Of a stretch of 64,000 nt of DNA, positions 35,178-48,222 are shown piece by piece. Within the stretch, counting starts at the first letter, position 1, and every line of letters begins with the position of its first letter. The translations under genes and the position numbers were made by a program. The notes beneath the pieces were generated by a model, which worked only from the letters and a program-made list of their open reading frames with translations, ran no database searches and had not been told where the DNA came from. Source of the stretch: Cymodocea nodosa (Eukaryota; Streptophyta; Magnoliopsida; Alismatales; Cymodoceaceae); contig CM072339.1 of assembly GCA_036874045.1 (NCBI GenBank), positions 3,975,501 to 4,039,500 of the forward strand, read 5' to 3'.

Positions 35178-35815
35178 TGTTAGGATTGTATGGACTTACC
35201 AAAGGGGGAGTGAATGGTAAGTGTGAATTTTCATCTAATTTGCTACAATTAAATTTTAATGAATATGCAAGTAAAGTATAAATTGATAGTTAAAGTATGA
35301 TATAATAAAACTAAGAAAGAACAAAACACACAAAGCAATTTTTAGGTGATTCACCACTAATGGCTAGTCCATCCCCAAGACATAGTTTAGGCTTTACTAA
35401 GTATTTTGCTACTTACAACCCTTGCTTTTAGGTCAAAGTAAGAACCAACTACTTAGGCTTTCAAGTAGAAGCTCAACAACCAACATTTTTGAGCTTTTAG
35501 GTCCAAGCTCTTAACCAACAATGAGTTTTCAAGTATAAACTCACAAACTAACAACTTGAGCTTTCAACTAGAGTTTGTCCATAGGGAGCTTTCTATACTT
35601 TAGTATACTTGAGAATTCTATATATGTTTTTCTAGAATTTCTGTGTTGCTCTCTATATGATATATTTGTTGATCTTTTCTTTCACCTATTGATCATACTT
35701 ATAACAAGTAGCATAACAATCATATTTCTCTTCAACAGATTTATTCTACTATACTTACTAAATTGCTAGTCCCAAATATAGTAAGTTACCATTTAATATG
35801 CTACTTCATGATAAT
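35178..35815 (-). mobile_element. Older copia-type LTR, minus strand, left part
   Basis: On the minus strand its end reads TAAGTCCATACAATCCTAACA after a CACTCCCCC run, the style of SIRE-group LTR ends. No primer site follows to the left, so it is a 3' or solo LTR. Athila C is inserted at 35815, and the LTR seems to resume at 52892. The 120 bp before it (35058-35177) are unassigned. Confidence 0.55.
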
Positions 35816-37947
35816 TGTTTAGAATGGAAAAGTGTATAATATTAAGGGTTAAATGTTGGTCAATTACATAATATTTAGCTTATCATATGAGAATTAAGCT
35901 ATTAGATTATAATTACATTGTTATATGCTTTAATGAAGGAATTTGCATAATTTCAGGAAATTAACGTTAATTAAGTATATTTCTGAACTGTTAGTAAATT
36001 ATAGGCTTTGAAATTCTTAAGTATCCGAATTTTTTGTTATTTTGGAGAGTTATATTGCATGTACCAGACAATTATATTTTTAACGATAGAAGAATATTTT
36101 ATTATTTTATTACATCAATGCATGACTTAAGTGGATTTTCGGTAAGTTATCTAGTAACTATCCGAAATGCATTTGAGCATCGGATAGTTAAGGTTGTAAG
36201 TATCTGAAATATCTGAACTCATTAAGTTAGAATTATGCACGTATTGAATTTAAATGCTTTATTATGTCACGTGAGCTGTACATGTTTAACTCGTTAAGTT
36301 AGCATAACTATATGCGTTGAATTACTTGAATATAAGTTAAGGTAACATGTTTTGTTATGTAGAAATAGGAAAAGTAAACTTTCAGATAGTTAATGTTTCG
36401 TTTTAGTCGAAGAGTTATGTTAAAAACTCGTATAGTTAAGTTATCTACACATGTGTTTTAATGTTTTAAGTTTTCACGTGTGTTCCATGTGTGTTTGGTA
36501 ATGAAAAATTGAAGAGTTAGATAACTATTCAAGTTTTATACACATTGATAGATAACTGTTCGAGTTTTATACACATGGATGGATAATTATTCGAGTTCTA
36601 TAAAATGACTAACGAACAGATAAGTTTTCTTGTTTAGTCATGTGTTACGCAAGTGCAAGAACTAGAAGAGTTACAAGAAGATACAAGGAAAACCACGATT
36701 GCACGTATCATGTAGGAATTCACTTGTGGAATGAAGAAGAAATCACCATCGTTGATATGAATGAAGAAAATCCAACTGATCATCTAAGTAGAAGTAGTTA
36801 CTATAGAAAGAAATATAAAAGAAGACGAGAAAGACGAAGAAAGTGTGTGTGTTGAGGTGGAGGACCGCGCTAACTGCAAGTAGCATCGAAAGTTCCCTAA
36901 AGCTCCACACTACCACCAAAATCACCAACTATCGGAGGTTTGTGAGAATACTTTCTTAATGTCGAGTCGATTCTGAGGCAAACATAGTGACTGACAACCA
37001 CTGTGAGGAGTGATCGTGTTGCGAGAAGGGAAGCCATTTTCACCAAGCACCGACTCATATCTCAAGTTTCTAGCCTTGGTTTCGAGTTGATGCTAGTATG
37101 CTGAAGAGGAGATCATCTTACAATTTTGGATTCACGATTCTATAGGGAGAGGAGGCAAGATTGTAAGTGATTAAGTTTTCAATGATGTAATCACGTCGCA
37201 TGTAGTGATGGAAGTCTTTATTGTCAATAGAGATTTTTACATTTCACCTTTCATTCATCTTCAAGAACATATCAAAACAAAAATACCAAAAACAACAAAT
37301 TATCTGTGTTTACATTTAGTATTAAAATATTGTATTGTTTGTTTTGTATCGTGATTAATGTTATCATTGTTAGTATTGTGAATATTTTATATTTGTTTGA
37401 TTTAGAAAATAGAAAATAGTTTTACAGTTTACTAAAATTGACTCGTTCCAGATACTTAAAGATTTTAATGATTACTATTTGAAATATCTGAATGTTAGTA
37501 TTGCTTAATGATAAATCTAATATTAACTAACATTAAAGAGCTTAATTGATGTTATTTACATTCTATGGAATCGCCCAATGGTTGGCCGAATTCCTTTGTA
37601 AATAGTAGTATTTAATTGGAAAGATAGGCTCATGGAGTTAACTTAAGTTCACGAGATCAGTCCGTTGAGTTAGTCATAACTCAACAAACTAAGTCTGTTG
37701 TGTTAACTATTACTCAACAGAGTGCTTACTGAACACATTTATACTCTAATATAAAAATCAGAACAATACACAATTCTTACTCAATCTCTATGGATCGACC
37801 TGTACTTGCAGTTAAAATACAAATTAGAATTAATATCTAATTTGTGTGAAAGGTTGCTTGTTTACTTCTAAAAGTAATTATTGATATAAGCATAAAGACA
37901 AATTAAACAAGCCTAACAAACAGAAGTAAGCAAATCCAAGACAAGCA
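35816..37947 (+). repeat. Athila C 5' LTR
   Basis: 2132 bp, TG...CA. CG-GAT-AGTTA words lie at about 36150-36190, CG-TAT-AGTTA at about 36430, and CCGTTGAGTTA repeats at 37628-37725 near the end. It is clearly related to 50689-52886. Confidence 0.92.
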
Positions 37948-37952
37948 ATTTC

Positions 37953-37971
37953 TACCACCATTGTTGGGGAT
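37953..37971 (+). promoter_or_regulatory. Decayed Asp-tRNA-type primer site of Athila C
   Basis: TACCACCATTGTTGGGGAT starts five bases after the LTR and matches the usual site at 13 of 19 positions. Nearly all changes are C-to-T or G-to-A. Confidence 0.6.
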
Positions 37972-38051
37972 TGAGAAGCTAAGCAACTGTGAGTGTTGTT
38001 TTGTTTTAATAGCAGCAGAAGTGTTGTGTGTTTTATTCTATAATTGAGAAT

Positions 38052-41000
38052 ATGGCATTTGCTTATGCTTAAAGATTTCTGAAGCATGTAGTTAACAAAT
38101 GTGAATTCTGCAATTTGGAAGGTCAAGACATCTCTGATTGTTTGAAACTAAGACGATTGCAGATGATTAGATCACATGAACAACAAATGAATTATAATCA
38201 ATATAATAGAGCTGAGTATGAGAATCCTATAGTTTACCCAACTGATGGTCAGTTTAGAATGTGTAATATAGAAATTTGGGATATGTATGACAGACTAGAG
38301 CGTAGCTTAAAGTAAAACATGGACAAACTAGAATAATACATGTGTTAACAACAAGAAGTCAACCAATTAAACTATAGGGAAGAATATTCAGAACCTAAAA
38401 TTGATATCATTTATGAAACTGAAAAAACAATAATGGAAATCGATCAAAAATTGAATGCAATGAGATTAGATGATCTAGAAAGAAAATTAAAAGCATTGGA
38501 TGAATTTACAAGTTATGCAACAGGAAAATACAAATGAAAACTTCAATGTTACAGATTTGCATAATTTACAAGATGTACAGACAAAAGAAAATACCAATGC
38601 AATAGAATTTAAAGAATACAATTTAAGACTAAAAATAGTTGAAGATCTTAATCATGCAAATGAAATACAAGAATATAATGAAAGTAACAAAAATCTGGAA
38701 GATGTATGTATAACATTAAGATTTGGAACTGATATACCACCAAGAATTCAAAAAGAAAGTAATGTGAAGGTGGATAAGAACAAAAATCAAAATGATAATG
38801 AAAATGTAATATCTGAAAACATAGAAATCAATGAAGAAAAATTTGAATCTGAAAATGAGACTAAAAATGATCAAACAAATCAAATGAAAGAAAAAGAATC
38901 TTTTAAATCACAATCGTTAGTACCCTATCCTGAAAGATTACAACAAACATTTCCTAAAAAATAAGAAAAAATTAGAGAAATTTTTGAAAAAGTACAAGTT
39001 AACATTCCTTTGTTAGACTTATTGTATAAAATACCACATTGTGCTAAATTTCATAAGGATTGGTGTACTAAGAAAAGAGAGCAAAAAGCTTTAAGGAAAG
39101 TCTTTTTAGCTGAGTAAAGTAGTTCCCTATTTCTACCACAAATTCCTAAGAAGTTATCTAATCCTGGAATCTCTGTTATATCATGCACCATAGGAAATAC
39201 CATTCTAGAAAGAACCTTAATAGACCTAGGTGTAGGTATAAATGTTATGTCGAGTGATATATTTGCATCCTTAGGATTAGAAGGCTTAATCCCTACTAGG
39301 ACTGTTATTCAATTAACTGATAGAAGTATAAGATACCCTAAAGGAAAAATAGAGAATGTGTTAATTAAAATCAAAAATTTCATATATCCTATTGGTATTG
39401 TGATTTTGGATTCTCAACAAATTAAGCATCAGAATCATGATACATCTTTAATTTTGGGAAAATCATTCTTAGCAACATCAGGGACTGTTATAAATTGTAA
39501 AACTAGAGTAATGAAGTTAGCATATGGTAATGAGGATACTCAATTAAACATTTTCAAACTAGAAAAGTTTCAAGAGATAAAAATGTCCTTACATATTATA
39601 GACTTTTTAGAGGATGAAGGAGATATGCTAGATGAGGTGATTCAAGAAGAATTAAATAGGCAACTAAATTCTGAAACTTTAAAAGAAAGTGAAAGCATAA
39701 ATGTAGAAGGAGATCAAGAAGAGATTAATATAGAAAATGAAAATGTTCAATTAAGAGCTCTAGCTTCTGATGGTCAATATTTAGATTTAAAACCTTTACC
39801 TCCTGAATTAACCTATATATTTCTAGAAGAAAAACAAACATGTCCAATCATTATTACTTCAAATTTAAAAGAGGATCAAAATTTTAAATTAAAAGATGTA
39901 GTAAAAACTTATGAAAAGGCAATAGAATGGACTATGATTAATATAAAAGAGTTAAGTGCGACTTTATGTTGTCACCACATATATTTAGAAGAGAATGCTA
40001 AACCAGTTAGAATTCCTGTGAGGAGATTAAATCCAAACCTAAAAGAAGTAGTCAGGAAGGAAATAGTGAAATGGTTAGATAATGACATAATTTATCCGAT
40101 TTCTAATAGCTCATGGGTTAGTCCAATCCATGTAGTTCCGAAGAAATCAGGATTAACAGTTATTACGAATGAAAGTCAGGACTTGATACCTACTAGAATT
40201 CAATTAGGCTGGAGAGTGTGTATAGACTATAGAAAGCTGAATGTTGTGACTAGGAAAGATCATTTTCACTTACCTTTTATAGATCAAATGCTAGAAAAAT
40301 TAGCAGGGCAAGAATATTTTTGTTTCCTAGACGAGTATTCGAGATATAACCAAGTTCTAGTAGCATTAGAGGATCAAGAGAAAACAACTTTCACCTATCC
40401 TAATGGAACTTATGCTTTTAAGAGAATGTCATTCAGATTATGCAATGCACCGGCCACCTTTCAAAGGTGTATGCAGGGCATATTTACTAGAATGACTGAA
40501 GATTTTTTAGAAATATTTATGGATGATTTTACTATTTAAGGAACTTCATATGAAGTGTGTTTAAACAATTTAGACCAAGTATTAAAATACTGTGTGGAAA
40601 AAAGTCTAGTTCTAAATTGGGAAAAATGTCACTTCATGGTTAAACAAGGAATAGTCTTAGGACATGTTGTTTTAAAGAAAGGGTTGGAAGTAGATAAAGC
40701 TAAAATAGAAATAATTTTGAAAGTACCAGAACCTAAATCAATAAAAGATATTAGATCATTTCTAGGACATGCTAGATTTTATAGAAGATTTATTGAAGAT
40801 TTTAGCAAAATAGCTAAACCTTTAACTAATCTATCAAAAGATGTCCCATTTAACTTTGATAAAAATTGCAAAGAAGCATTTTTCAAGCTTAGAACTAGCT
40901 TAATTTCAACTCCTATAATACAAGCACCTGATTGGAGACATCCATTTGAATTAATGTGCGATGCATCTGATTTTACTATAGGAGTAGTGTTGGGACAGAA

Positions 41001-42572
41001 GATAGAAAAATCTCTTAGAGTGATTATATAACTACTTTAAATGATGCTCAAGTTAATTATATAACTACTGAAAAAGAGTTGTTAGTTGTTGTGTTGGCCT
41101 TAGAAAGTTTAGATCATATTTGATTGGAGCTAAAGTGATAGTATACACGGATCATTCAGCTTTAAAACACCTAATAGCAAAGAAAGAGACTAAACCTAGA
41201 TTGATCCGATGGATATTATTGTTATAAGAATTTGATCTAGACATTAAAGATAAAAAAGGTTGTGAGAATGTAGTAGCAAATCATTTATCAATATTACAAA
41301 TAGAAAAATCAAATATTGAAATTAAGGATAATTTTCCTGATGAATAGTTAATGACCATCAACACAATGCCTTGGTATGCAGACATAGTTAATTACTTAGT
41401 TACTGGTTTAACACCTAAGGATTAGAATAGATAGAATAAGAAATTGTTCTTTTTAAGAGTAAAATATTACCATTGGGAAAACTCATACTTATTTAAGAAA
41501 TGTCTTAATATGGTTTTAAGGAGGTGTATTCCAAAAACTGAATATCAGAGCATATTGTAGTTCTACCATGACCAAGCATGTTGAGGACATTTCTTAAATA
41601 AGTATTTCTTATAGAATATCAAAGAGGAATATGATACCTCTGAATCCTATTGTTGAAGTGGAAATCTTTGATGTGTGTGGAATAGATTTTATAGGTCCAT
41701 TTCCTATGTCTAATCAATTTAATTATATATTGTTGGGGGTGGATTATGTATCTAAATGTATAGAAGTTATTCCTACAAAAACTAATGACAACAAAGTGAT
41801 AATACATTTTATAAGAATTAATATAATTACCAGATTTGTAATACCTAAAGCTATTATCAGTGATAGAGGAACTCATTCTGTAATAGAAGTTTTGAAGCCT
41901 TAATGAAGAAATATGGAGTAAATCACAAAATTGCAACATCATATCATCTGCAAACAAGTGGACAAATAAAAAGTGCAAATTAAGTTAATCTTAGAAAAAG
42001 TAGTAAATACTACTAGAAAAGATTGAGCTAATAGATTAATAGATGCACTTTGGGCTTATAGAACTACTTATAAGACAAGTTTAGGTATGTCACCTATTAG
42101 GCTAGTATATGGAAAAAGTTGTCATTTACCAACTGAAATTGAACATAAAGCTTATTGGGCATTAAAAACTCTAAACACGAATTTAAATCAAGCTGCTGAA
42201 AATAGGAAAATGCAATTGATTGAATTAGAAGAGTTTAGGAATGAAGCTTATTCGAAAACTATAAGAGAAAAAGAGAAAATGAAGTTCTGGCATGACAAGA
42301 AAATTATTCCAAAAACCTTTGAAATAGGACAAGAAGTATATCTTTACATGACTAGACTCCATAACCATCTAGGAAAATTAAGATCTAGATAGGCAAGACC
42401 TTACATAATTTGAAATATTCATTCCTATGGAGCTATTGAAATTGAAAATCCTAAAAATCAGAATATATTTAAAGTAAATGAACAAAGACTTAGACCTATT
42501 TTGAAAATACCAAAAAGTTCCTTTGGAATTATAGAAGAAGTAAGAGTAAAGGACTACTCGAGCTTTACTTAG
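38052..42572 (+). pseudogene. Athila C zinc knuckle, protease, RT, RNase H, integrase
   Basis: This polyprotein copies RNA to DNA and integrates it. The start MAFAYA is followed by a zinc knuckle (CEFCNLEGQDISDC; its His position is now Gln) and a Lys/Asn-rich linker. Protease lies at about 39130-39540: VISCTIGNTILERTLIDLGV keeps the Asp-Leu-Gly triad. RT is in an open frame at 39247-40539: GWRVCIDYRKLN, FCFLDEYSRYNQV and the FMDD polymerase site in LEIFMDDFTI, with a stop just after. RNase H (40555 on) has LMCDASDFTIGVVLGQK and [11 protein letters not shown]. Integrase has CGIDFIGPFP and ISDRGTH, then a shift at about 41875 before the Glu region. The C-terminal domain runs to 42572. The open RT frame of 430 codons is the best preserved gene of the element. 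Confidence 0.92.
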
Positions 42573-43415
42573 TAAGAAATTATCTATAGTAATGTGTTAG
42601 TTACATAAATAATAATAATAATAATAATAATAAATAGAAAACTTATTTAAACATAGTCACAGTTCAACCGAAAGGAATTATCGGTTTTACCGAGACATAT
42701 ATTAAAAGAAAAAATCATTGCGATTCAACCAATAAGATCCATCGGTTTGATAAAAACATAAAAAAAATCTATATATTATATTAAGTAAAAAATGTCAGTT
42801 TTACCGAAGCATAGTATTGGTTCAACCGGGAAAAAAAGAATGTCGGTTTTACCGAAGCATAGTATTGGTTCAACCGGGAAAAAAAGAATGTCGGTTTTAC
42901 CAAAGCATAGTATCGATTTAACCGATAGAAGAAAAAAAGAGAGTATTTAATTTTGATTCAACCGAGGAATATAACGGTTTGACCGAAATGCTAAAATGTT
43001 GAAAAATTAAGAGTCGGTTAGACCAGAAATTCTTCAATCTCCACCAAAGTAAAAACTATTATTATAAGTATTTTTATTAGTTATAACTTTATGGGAAGTC
43101 CATTGAGTTACACTTAACTCAACGAACTTACTCCATTGTGTTTAGGATAAGTTAACGAACTTACCCCATTGAGTTAACTATAACTCAACGGACTACTGTA
43201 GTTAAGTCCACGGACTTAGTCTATGGAGTTAATTGTAACTCCATAGAGAGGTAAATGAGAGCATGAGAGTTTGCGCGGGAAAATGACATGATTACCTGCT
43301 AAAACGTAAGGTTTATTTATATTAAAACTTAGGATTGGAAGCATTATCCGCAAACTCATTTAGAACTTAGAACAATAGAGATCAGAGTGATTCCATTCTG
43401 TTCCATTACTCCACA
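42573..43415 (+). repeat. Pol / third-ORF gap with palindrome arrays (copy 3)
   Basis: An AAT microsatellite (42609-42634), GGTTCAACCG / GGTTTTACCGAAGCATAGTA words at 42660-43010, and CCATTGAGTTA ... TAACTCAACG repeats at 43090-43250 precede the ORF leader (GGTTTATTTATATTAAAACTT at about 43310). Confidence 0.82.
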
Positions 43416-45668
43416 ATGATGCCAATGTTCTGGGAGGAAGCAGTTGACACAACAAGATTTCTCAAAGAATCTGAAGAATGGCGTACAAGACAGAGGATCA
43501 GAAATACAACACGGGAAAAAGAACTACAAAAGGTAGAATCTGACATTTTCTACTAGAGGAAAGTTTTAGTAGATTTAGGCATGAAAATACCTCAGATTAT
43601 AGAAACAAGAATCAAAGTAGCTACAGAAGTTGCATTAAATAGAGAGAGAAAAAGTAGACCAAATAATGAAGTTGCCCTAGAATTGATCGAACGTAAGTCC
43701 CAACTATGGTTCAAAAGACGCATTAGTGGACATTCGCAGTGGGCAATCTGGGAACAACAGAGGAAAGGAAATGAAGAACATGCAATTGAAGAACAAGAGG
43801 AACCGACTATTGAAAGACCTATCTTTGAGGAACAACAGCCAGGACCATCCATTCCACCGCCAAGGCCGTTAGGAAGAGCAGCATTTTTTGGGCCTTCTAC
43901 TAAAGAAGAATTAAGAGAATTTGAAGAACTGGTTTGAGTTGGAAAAAACCAAGGAGAACTAAAAGATTTGGCAATAGCTAAAGCACATTTGGTGTTTGAT
44001 GTACTTTACAAAAGGAGGGCTGTAGAAAAGTTGAAAGCCCAATACAAAGTTAAAGTTGAACAGCATCAAGAAGCCACTACCATACCTACTACAAGAGAAG
44101 CTAAAGCTGGTCCTTCAAGACCAATAACTATAAAAAGAGTAAAATAGGAAGAGCCAGTACTTGTGGCTCGAGAGCTTGTAGAGCCCATTTTAGTAGATTT
44201 AATCTTAGAGGAGGAAGAGGAAGACCAAGCACAATTAATTAGAAGAAGGAAAGGAAAAGAGATAGCGCCTGAACATAAAGAAGAGATTAAATCTGAGATG
44301 CAAATATCAATAAGGCCTGTAGAGCTAATTTTTGTAAACCTGCTATCCGATTCTAATGAGTAGGAGCAACAGTAGCAAGAGCAAAGAGAAGAAGAAAAAT
44401 AGGCTGAAACTAATCTACAGCTTGTACAAATAGAAGAAACAGAAATTAGGATAGAAGCTAATTTGCCTGTGACTCCATCCCAATCTACTATAGAATCAGA
44501 AAGAACAGTGACAATGCAGATTGGTAGTCAGGAGGAAGAAGAAAAAGAAGAAACTAAATAAGAAGCTAAACAAAAGCATATGGAACAAAAAGGAAATATC
44601 TCGACAGATTCCACTAAAGAGCAAAAGACTCTTCAACAAATTTTGGAAAGAATTCAAGAGAGAAGAGTGGAGAGTTCTGCCGGCTCAACACCACAGACAG
44701 AAGTAAAAGCAAAAAGGCTAGAATCTTTGGATCATTTCCAACAAAATCAAGTTCAGCACATGGAAGAGGAAATTTAAGAACAAACCCCTCTAGAACAACA
44801 AATTCAAATTCCTGACCTGACTGATGCAATAGTTTTGGATGAAGTACACTTTTGGAGTTAGGAAGTATATAATAAATATCAAGAGATTAGGGGTTATGAT
44901 ATTATTTACAGTAGATCAGTAAACTAGGACAGTATGTAGGAAATTAAAGAATTGTTTGAGTTCCAAGGTCTACTACAATTTATTTCTCAACAAAAAGGGC
45001 ATGCAGTATATGAAAATCTAGTACCTGACTTTTATGCAAACTTGAGAGAGGAAGAAGGAAAATCAATTTCCAACGTGGAGCAAGCTGATGTACAAATAAC
45101 ACCAGAGCTTCTCCACAACATTTTAAGATTGAAAAATGAAGAGAAAGAAATTTTGGAAAGCACAACTACAATTGAGTGGACAGAATAGGAAATCAAAGAC
45201 AGTTTAGCTATCAATCTTGGTGTGTCATTATTAAATAGACTGAAGTACTTAAATGGTAAAGCATACATGGTAGCTAACATTTTGATTAAAAATGTCTACC
45301 AACGACAAGGTCATGATATTGAACTAAGTCAATTTGTCAAATGGGCCACATATGCAATTGTGAATAAAATCCAAATTAACTAGTGTCAAGTCTTCTTGTC
45401 CAAGATTAAATCTGCAAAGAAGAAATTATTTTAGGGAGATTTGATACCTATATTGATGGTGGACTGTATTGACTTCACGAAATGGACATCTAAAAGGATG
45501 AAATCAAGAGCCATTTCAGTGAAGGAATACAGAAACTACAATGTTGTAGCTACTGAAGTACCTATACCATTTGGAGACATTATTGGAGCTGTGGATCGGA
45601 TAAATCAATTAGAGCAACAACTAGAAAAACTCCAGAAGGAAGTAGATTAACTTAGGAGAAATGACTAA
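43416..45668 (+). pseudogene. Athila C third ORF (envelope position), full length with stops
   Basis: About 750 codons, starting MMPMFWEEAVDTTRF; function unknown. The N half is charged and coiled-coil-like. A Glu-rich middle has repeats of the form EEEEEDQAQL. The C block (44830-45540) has IKELFEFQGLLQFISQQ, VPDFYANLREE, ADVQITPELLHNILRL, KAYMVANILIKNVYQRQGHD, YAIVNKIQIN and KRMKSRAISVKEYRNY, then a coiled coil. It stays in one frame almost throughout, but about 15 stops, mostly TAG, interrupt it (for example 44145-44147, CAG in copy 1). It resembles unclassified plant transposon proteins that I recall, and clearly matches the copia ORF at 11524. Without a signal or membrane segment it is unlikely to be a true envelope. 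Confidence 0.87.
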
Positions 45669-46653
45669 TTGAATTGTTCGTCTACTTATATTTATATTGA
45701 AAAATATTTGACTAAATGTAAATGTAACTATTCATATAAATGAATGTATGAATTTCAGATGTTTTTACATTCGTGTTTGAGAATGTATGATATAATTGAT
45801 GAACTACATTGAATATTATATAATTATTTGAACAATGTGCAAGACTGTTTAAAAGATTTACAAATTTTATGAATGACATGGTTAAATGCATGATAATTAG
45901 TTAATGCTGAAAATATCTGTATGCTAAAAAGTAAAATGTAAATTCTGCATAATAGGAAATGAATTGTAAGTTAAAAATGCATATAAAGTTCAGATTTAAA
46001 TGAGTTAGATTAGAAACTTCATTAATGACATGTATTTAACTTTATTTAAGATGACAAAATGTAGGAAAAAATATATATATATAGAAGTTAATACGAGAAG
46101 TAAGTTTTCGAAATTTGCTAAGTGTTAACTGAATGGAGTAAGTTCGTTGAGTTAACCATAACTCTACGAGGTCAATAATAAAAAATAAGGTCACTCCGTT
46201 GAGTTAATTGTAACTCAACGAGGTTAGTTCGTGGAGTTAGCAAAATAGTAACCGAAGCTAGTCTGTTCAGTTAACTGTAACTCAATGAGGTTAGTTCGTG
46301 GATTAAGATGAATAGATATTCTTTTAGCCACAAACGAAACTTCATGGGTTTAGTGGTTACTGAAATTTAAAATTAGAAGTGGAACACATATCCATAAAAA
46401 TAGGAACCACACTACACGTTACAAGACACGTTCTTGCAACGAGATTCATTTGCTTTATGGACATGCATTATAAATATAGAATAGATTGTTATTTACGAGT
46501 TACCAGCACTTTTAAAAGAAAAGAAAATTTGTTGGGGAACTAGAAGGAGAAGCAGCTAATTCAACTTCATTCATCAACAACTATTTACTGAAAACAAAGT
46601 TTCACACTGGTATGTAATTAATCTTCTACTATTTTACTTTATGTTAAGAGTTT
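45669..46653. other. Third-ORF / gag spacer of Athila C
   Basis: This is AT-rich noncoding sequence with a CG-N3-AGTTA array at 46125-46305 (CCGTTGAGTTA and CGTGGAGTTA forms). The last 100 bp before the gag ATG are conserved with 31160-31260 and include an ACTGGTATGTAATTAATCTT word that resembles a splice donor. Confidence 0.7.
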
Positions 46654-48001
46654 ATGAGCACATGGATTCATTCTCCTAGCACTAAAAGATTAGTAAGAAC
46701 ACCTACACAGGATTCTTCAACACAGAGACATACTGAAGTATTTTCTAAATTAGACTTTAACGAAATCCTTAGGGGTGTAGCTAACCTTTCTTTAAAAGAG
46801 AACAAAGATATGGCTGCTTCAATAGAGAAACCATTAGGAGAAATTCTGTATCCTGAATTAGTTGATGAACCTTTATGTATTCAATTGCCAAACTTTGAGA
46901 GAGATAGGTTTGAACTGAAATCGAATTATATTAGTCAATTGCCACATTTTCATAGAATAGAAAGAGAGGATGCCTAATATTTCCTTAGAGAATTTAACGA
47001 AGTTTGTCAAATGATGAAAATGTTGAACATGAGTATTGATGCTATTAAACTTAGATATATCCCTTTTGCTTTAAAAGACACCTAAGAGATGGTTATATAC
47101 TATGTCGCCTCATTCAATTTCTACATAGACTGAATTTTGCTCTATTTTTTTGGAAAAATATTATCCAACACATCAAACGATTAAAAAGAAAAAGGAAATA
47201 TTAATGTGTAGCCAAAAATAGGGAGAATCATTTTCGAAATATTTTGAAAGATTTAAAGATTTACTAACTCAATGTCCACATCATGCAATGGGTAAAGCAC
47301 AATTAATAGGTATACTTTATGAAGGCACAGATGTTTCAACAAAATCTTTATTAAAATCTACTTGTAAGAATGGATTTTTAAAACTATGCAGTGAAGAAGT
47401 ATAGGCATATTTAGAAAACTTTGCAAAAAGAACTGCATAGTGGGAAAACTCGGCTGAAGTTATTACAGATAAAAGAATATTGCCAAAGGGAATGCATGAA
47501 ATAGATTCAAGCACTATGCTTAAAGTTAAATTAACTGAATTAACAAAGAAAATAGAAGAGTTATCATTAAATCAAAAGTTAGCAGAAAAGAATGCAAATA
47601 TTAATGACTTAGATATTATTTATGCTAGAAACTAGAAAGATAACTTTGGAAATTCTTATAACCCTAATTGGAGAAATCATCCGAATCTATCTTGGAGAAA
47701 CAATAATTTCTAGGGAGGAGAAAATATAAATGACAAAAATATAAGTTATGAAGCATTAATTGAACAATGATTTAGAATAGAGAAATTAGAAAAGATAATT
47801 CAATAATTAAACAATCGCCTAGATCTTGTATTTGGAAATGTTGTCATTCAAAATCAAAATAGGAATAGAAATATACCCCCTAGATAGAATGAATCAATAG
47901 AAGTTAGACCTACAGGAGGATTGCCAATTCAAGTAGTACCTAACCTTGTCAATAGAGATGTTAATGAAATTAATACCTCCTATGGGAGGAAAGTTGAATG
48001 A
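46654..48001 (+). pseudogene. Athila C gag (capsid domain), downstream of the third ORF
   Basis: Gag forms the particle. The start MSTWIHSPSTKRLVRTPTQ leads to the Athila-type signature LCIQLPNFERDRFELKSNYI, then a gag domain that crosses a frameshift near 47080 and reads on through EKYYPTHQTIKK, FSKYFERFKDLLTQCPHH and ILYEGTDVSTKSLLKS. The C-terminus has YNPNWRNHPNLSWRNNN, as in typical Athila gag. No zinc knuckle is present within it; that motif lies 8.6 kb upstream at 38100. TAG and TAA stops occur at about a dozen points. A 5' remnant in the same relative place in Athila B (31261) shows that the position is a family trait. Confidence 0.88.
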
Positions 48002-48222
48002 AGCAATATAACTAAAGTAAGTATGTATAATATAGTAAGTAGAAAAATATAAAAAGAAAAAAATGTGTAAGTTTAATTGTAGTTAGTAATATCGTAGAGT
48101 TATTACTTAACTCAATGAACTTAGTCCGTTGAGTTATGACCTAACTCCACGAGGGTATGTAAGTAGCCATGTTAATTTTATCTCGGTTAAATTTTTGTTT
48201 ATGTTATACAGAATCACAATAG
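48002..48222. repeat. Gag / F-box gap with palindrome pair
   Basis: 48088-48156 has TCGTAGAGTTATTACTTAAC and CCGTTGAGTTATGACCTAAC words, the CG-N3-AGTTA family again. A strong donor-like GGTATGTAAG (about 48155) and an acceptor-like TTATACAG (about 48211) precede the F-box ATG. Confidence 0.6.

Noticed and set aside
41619-41978. Minus-strand frame of 119 codons
   Set aside because: It is antisense to the integrase gene with no domain of its own.
43416-45668. UAG recoded or read through as an amino acid in the third ORF
   Set aside because: Sister copies have ordinary CAG or TGG at the same codons, and copies differ in which are lost, so mutation explains it.
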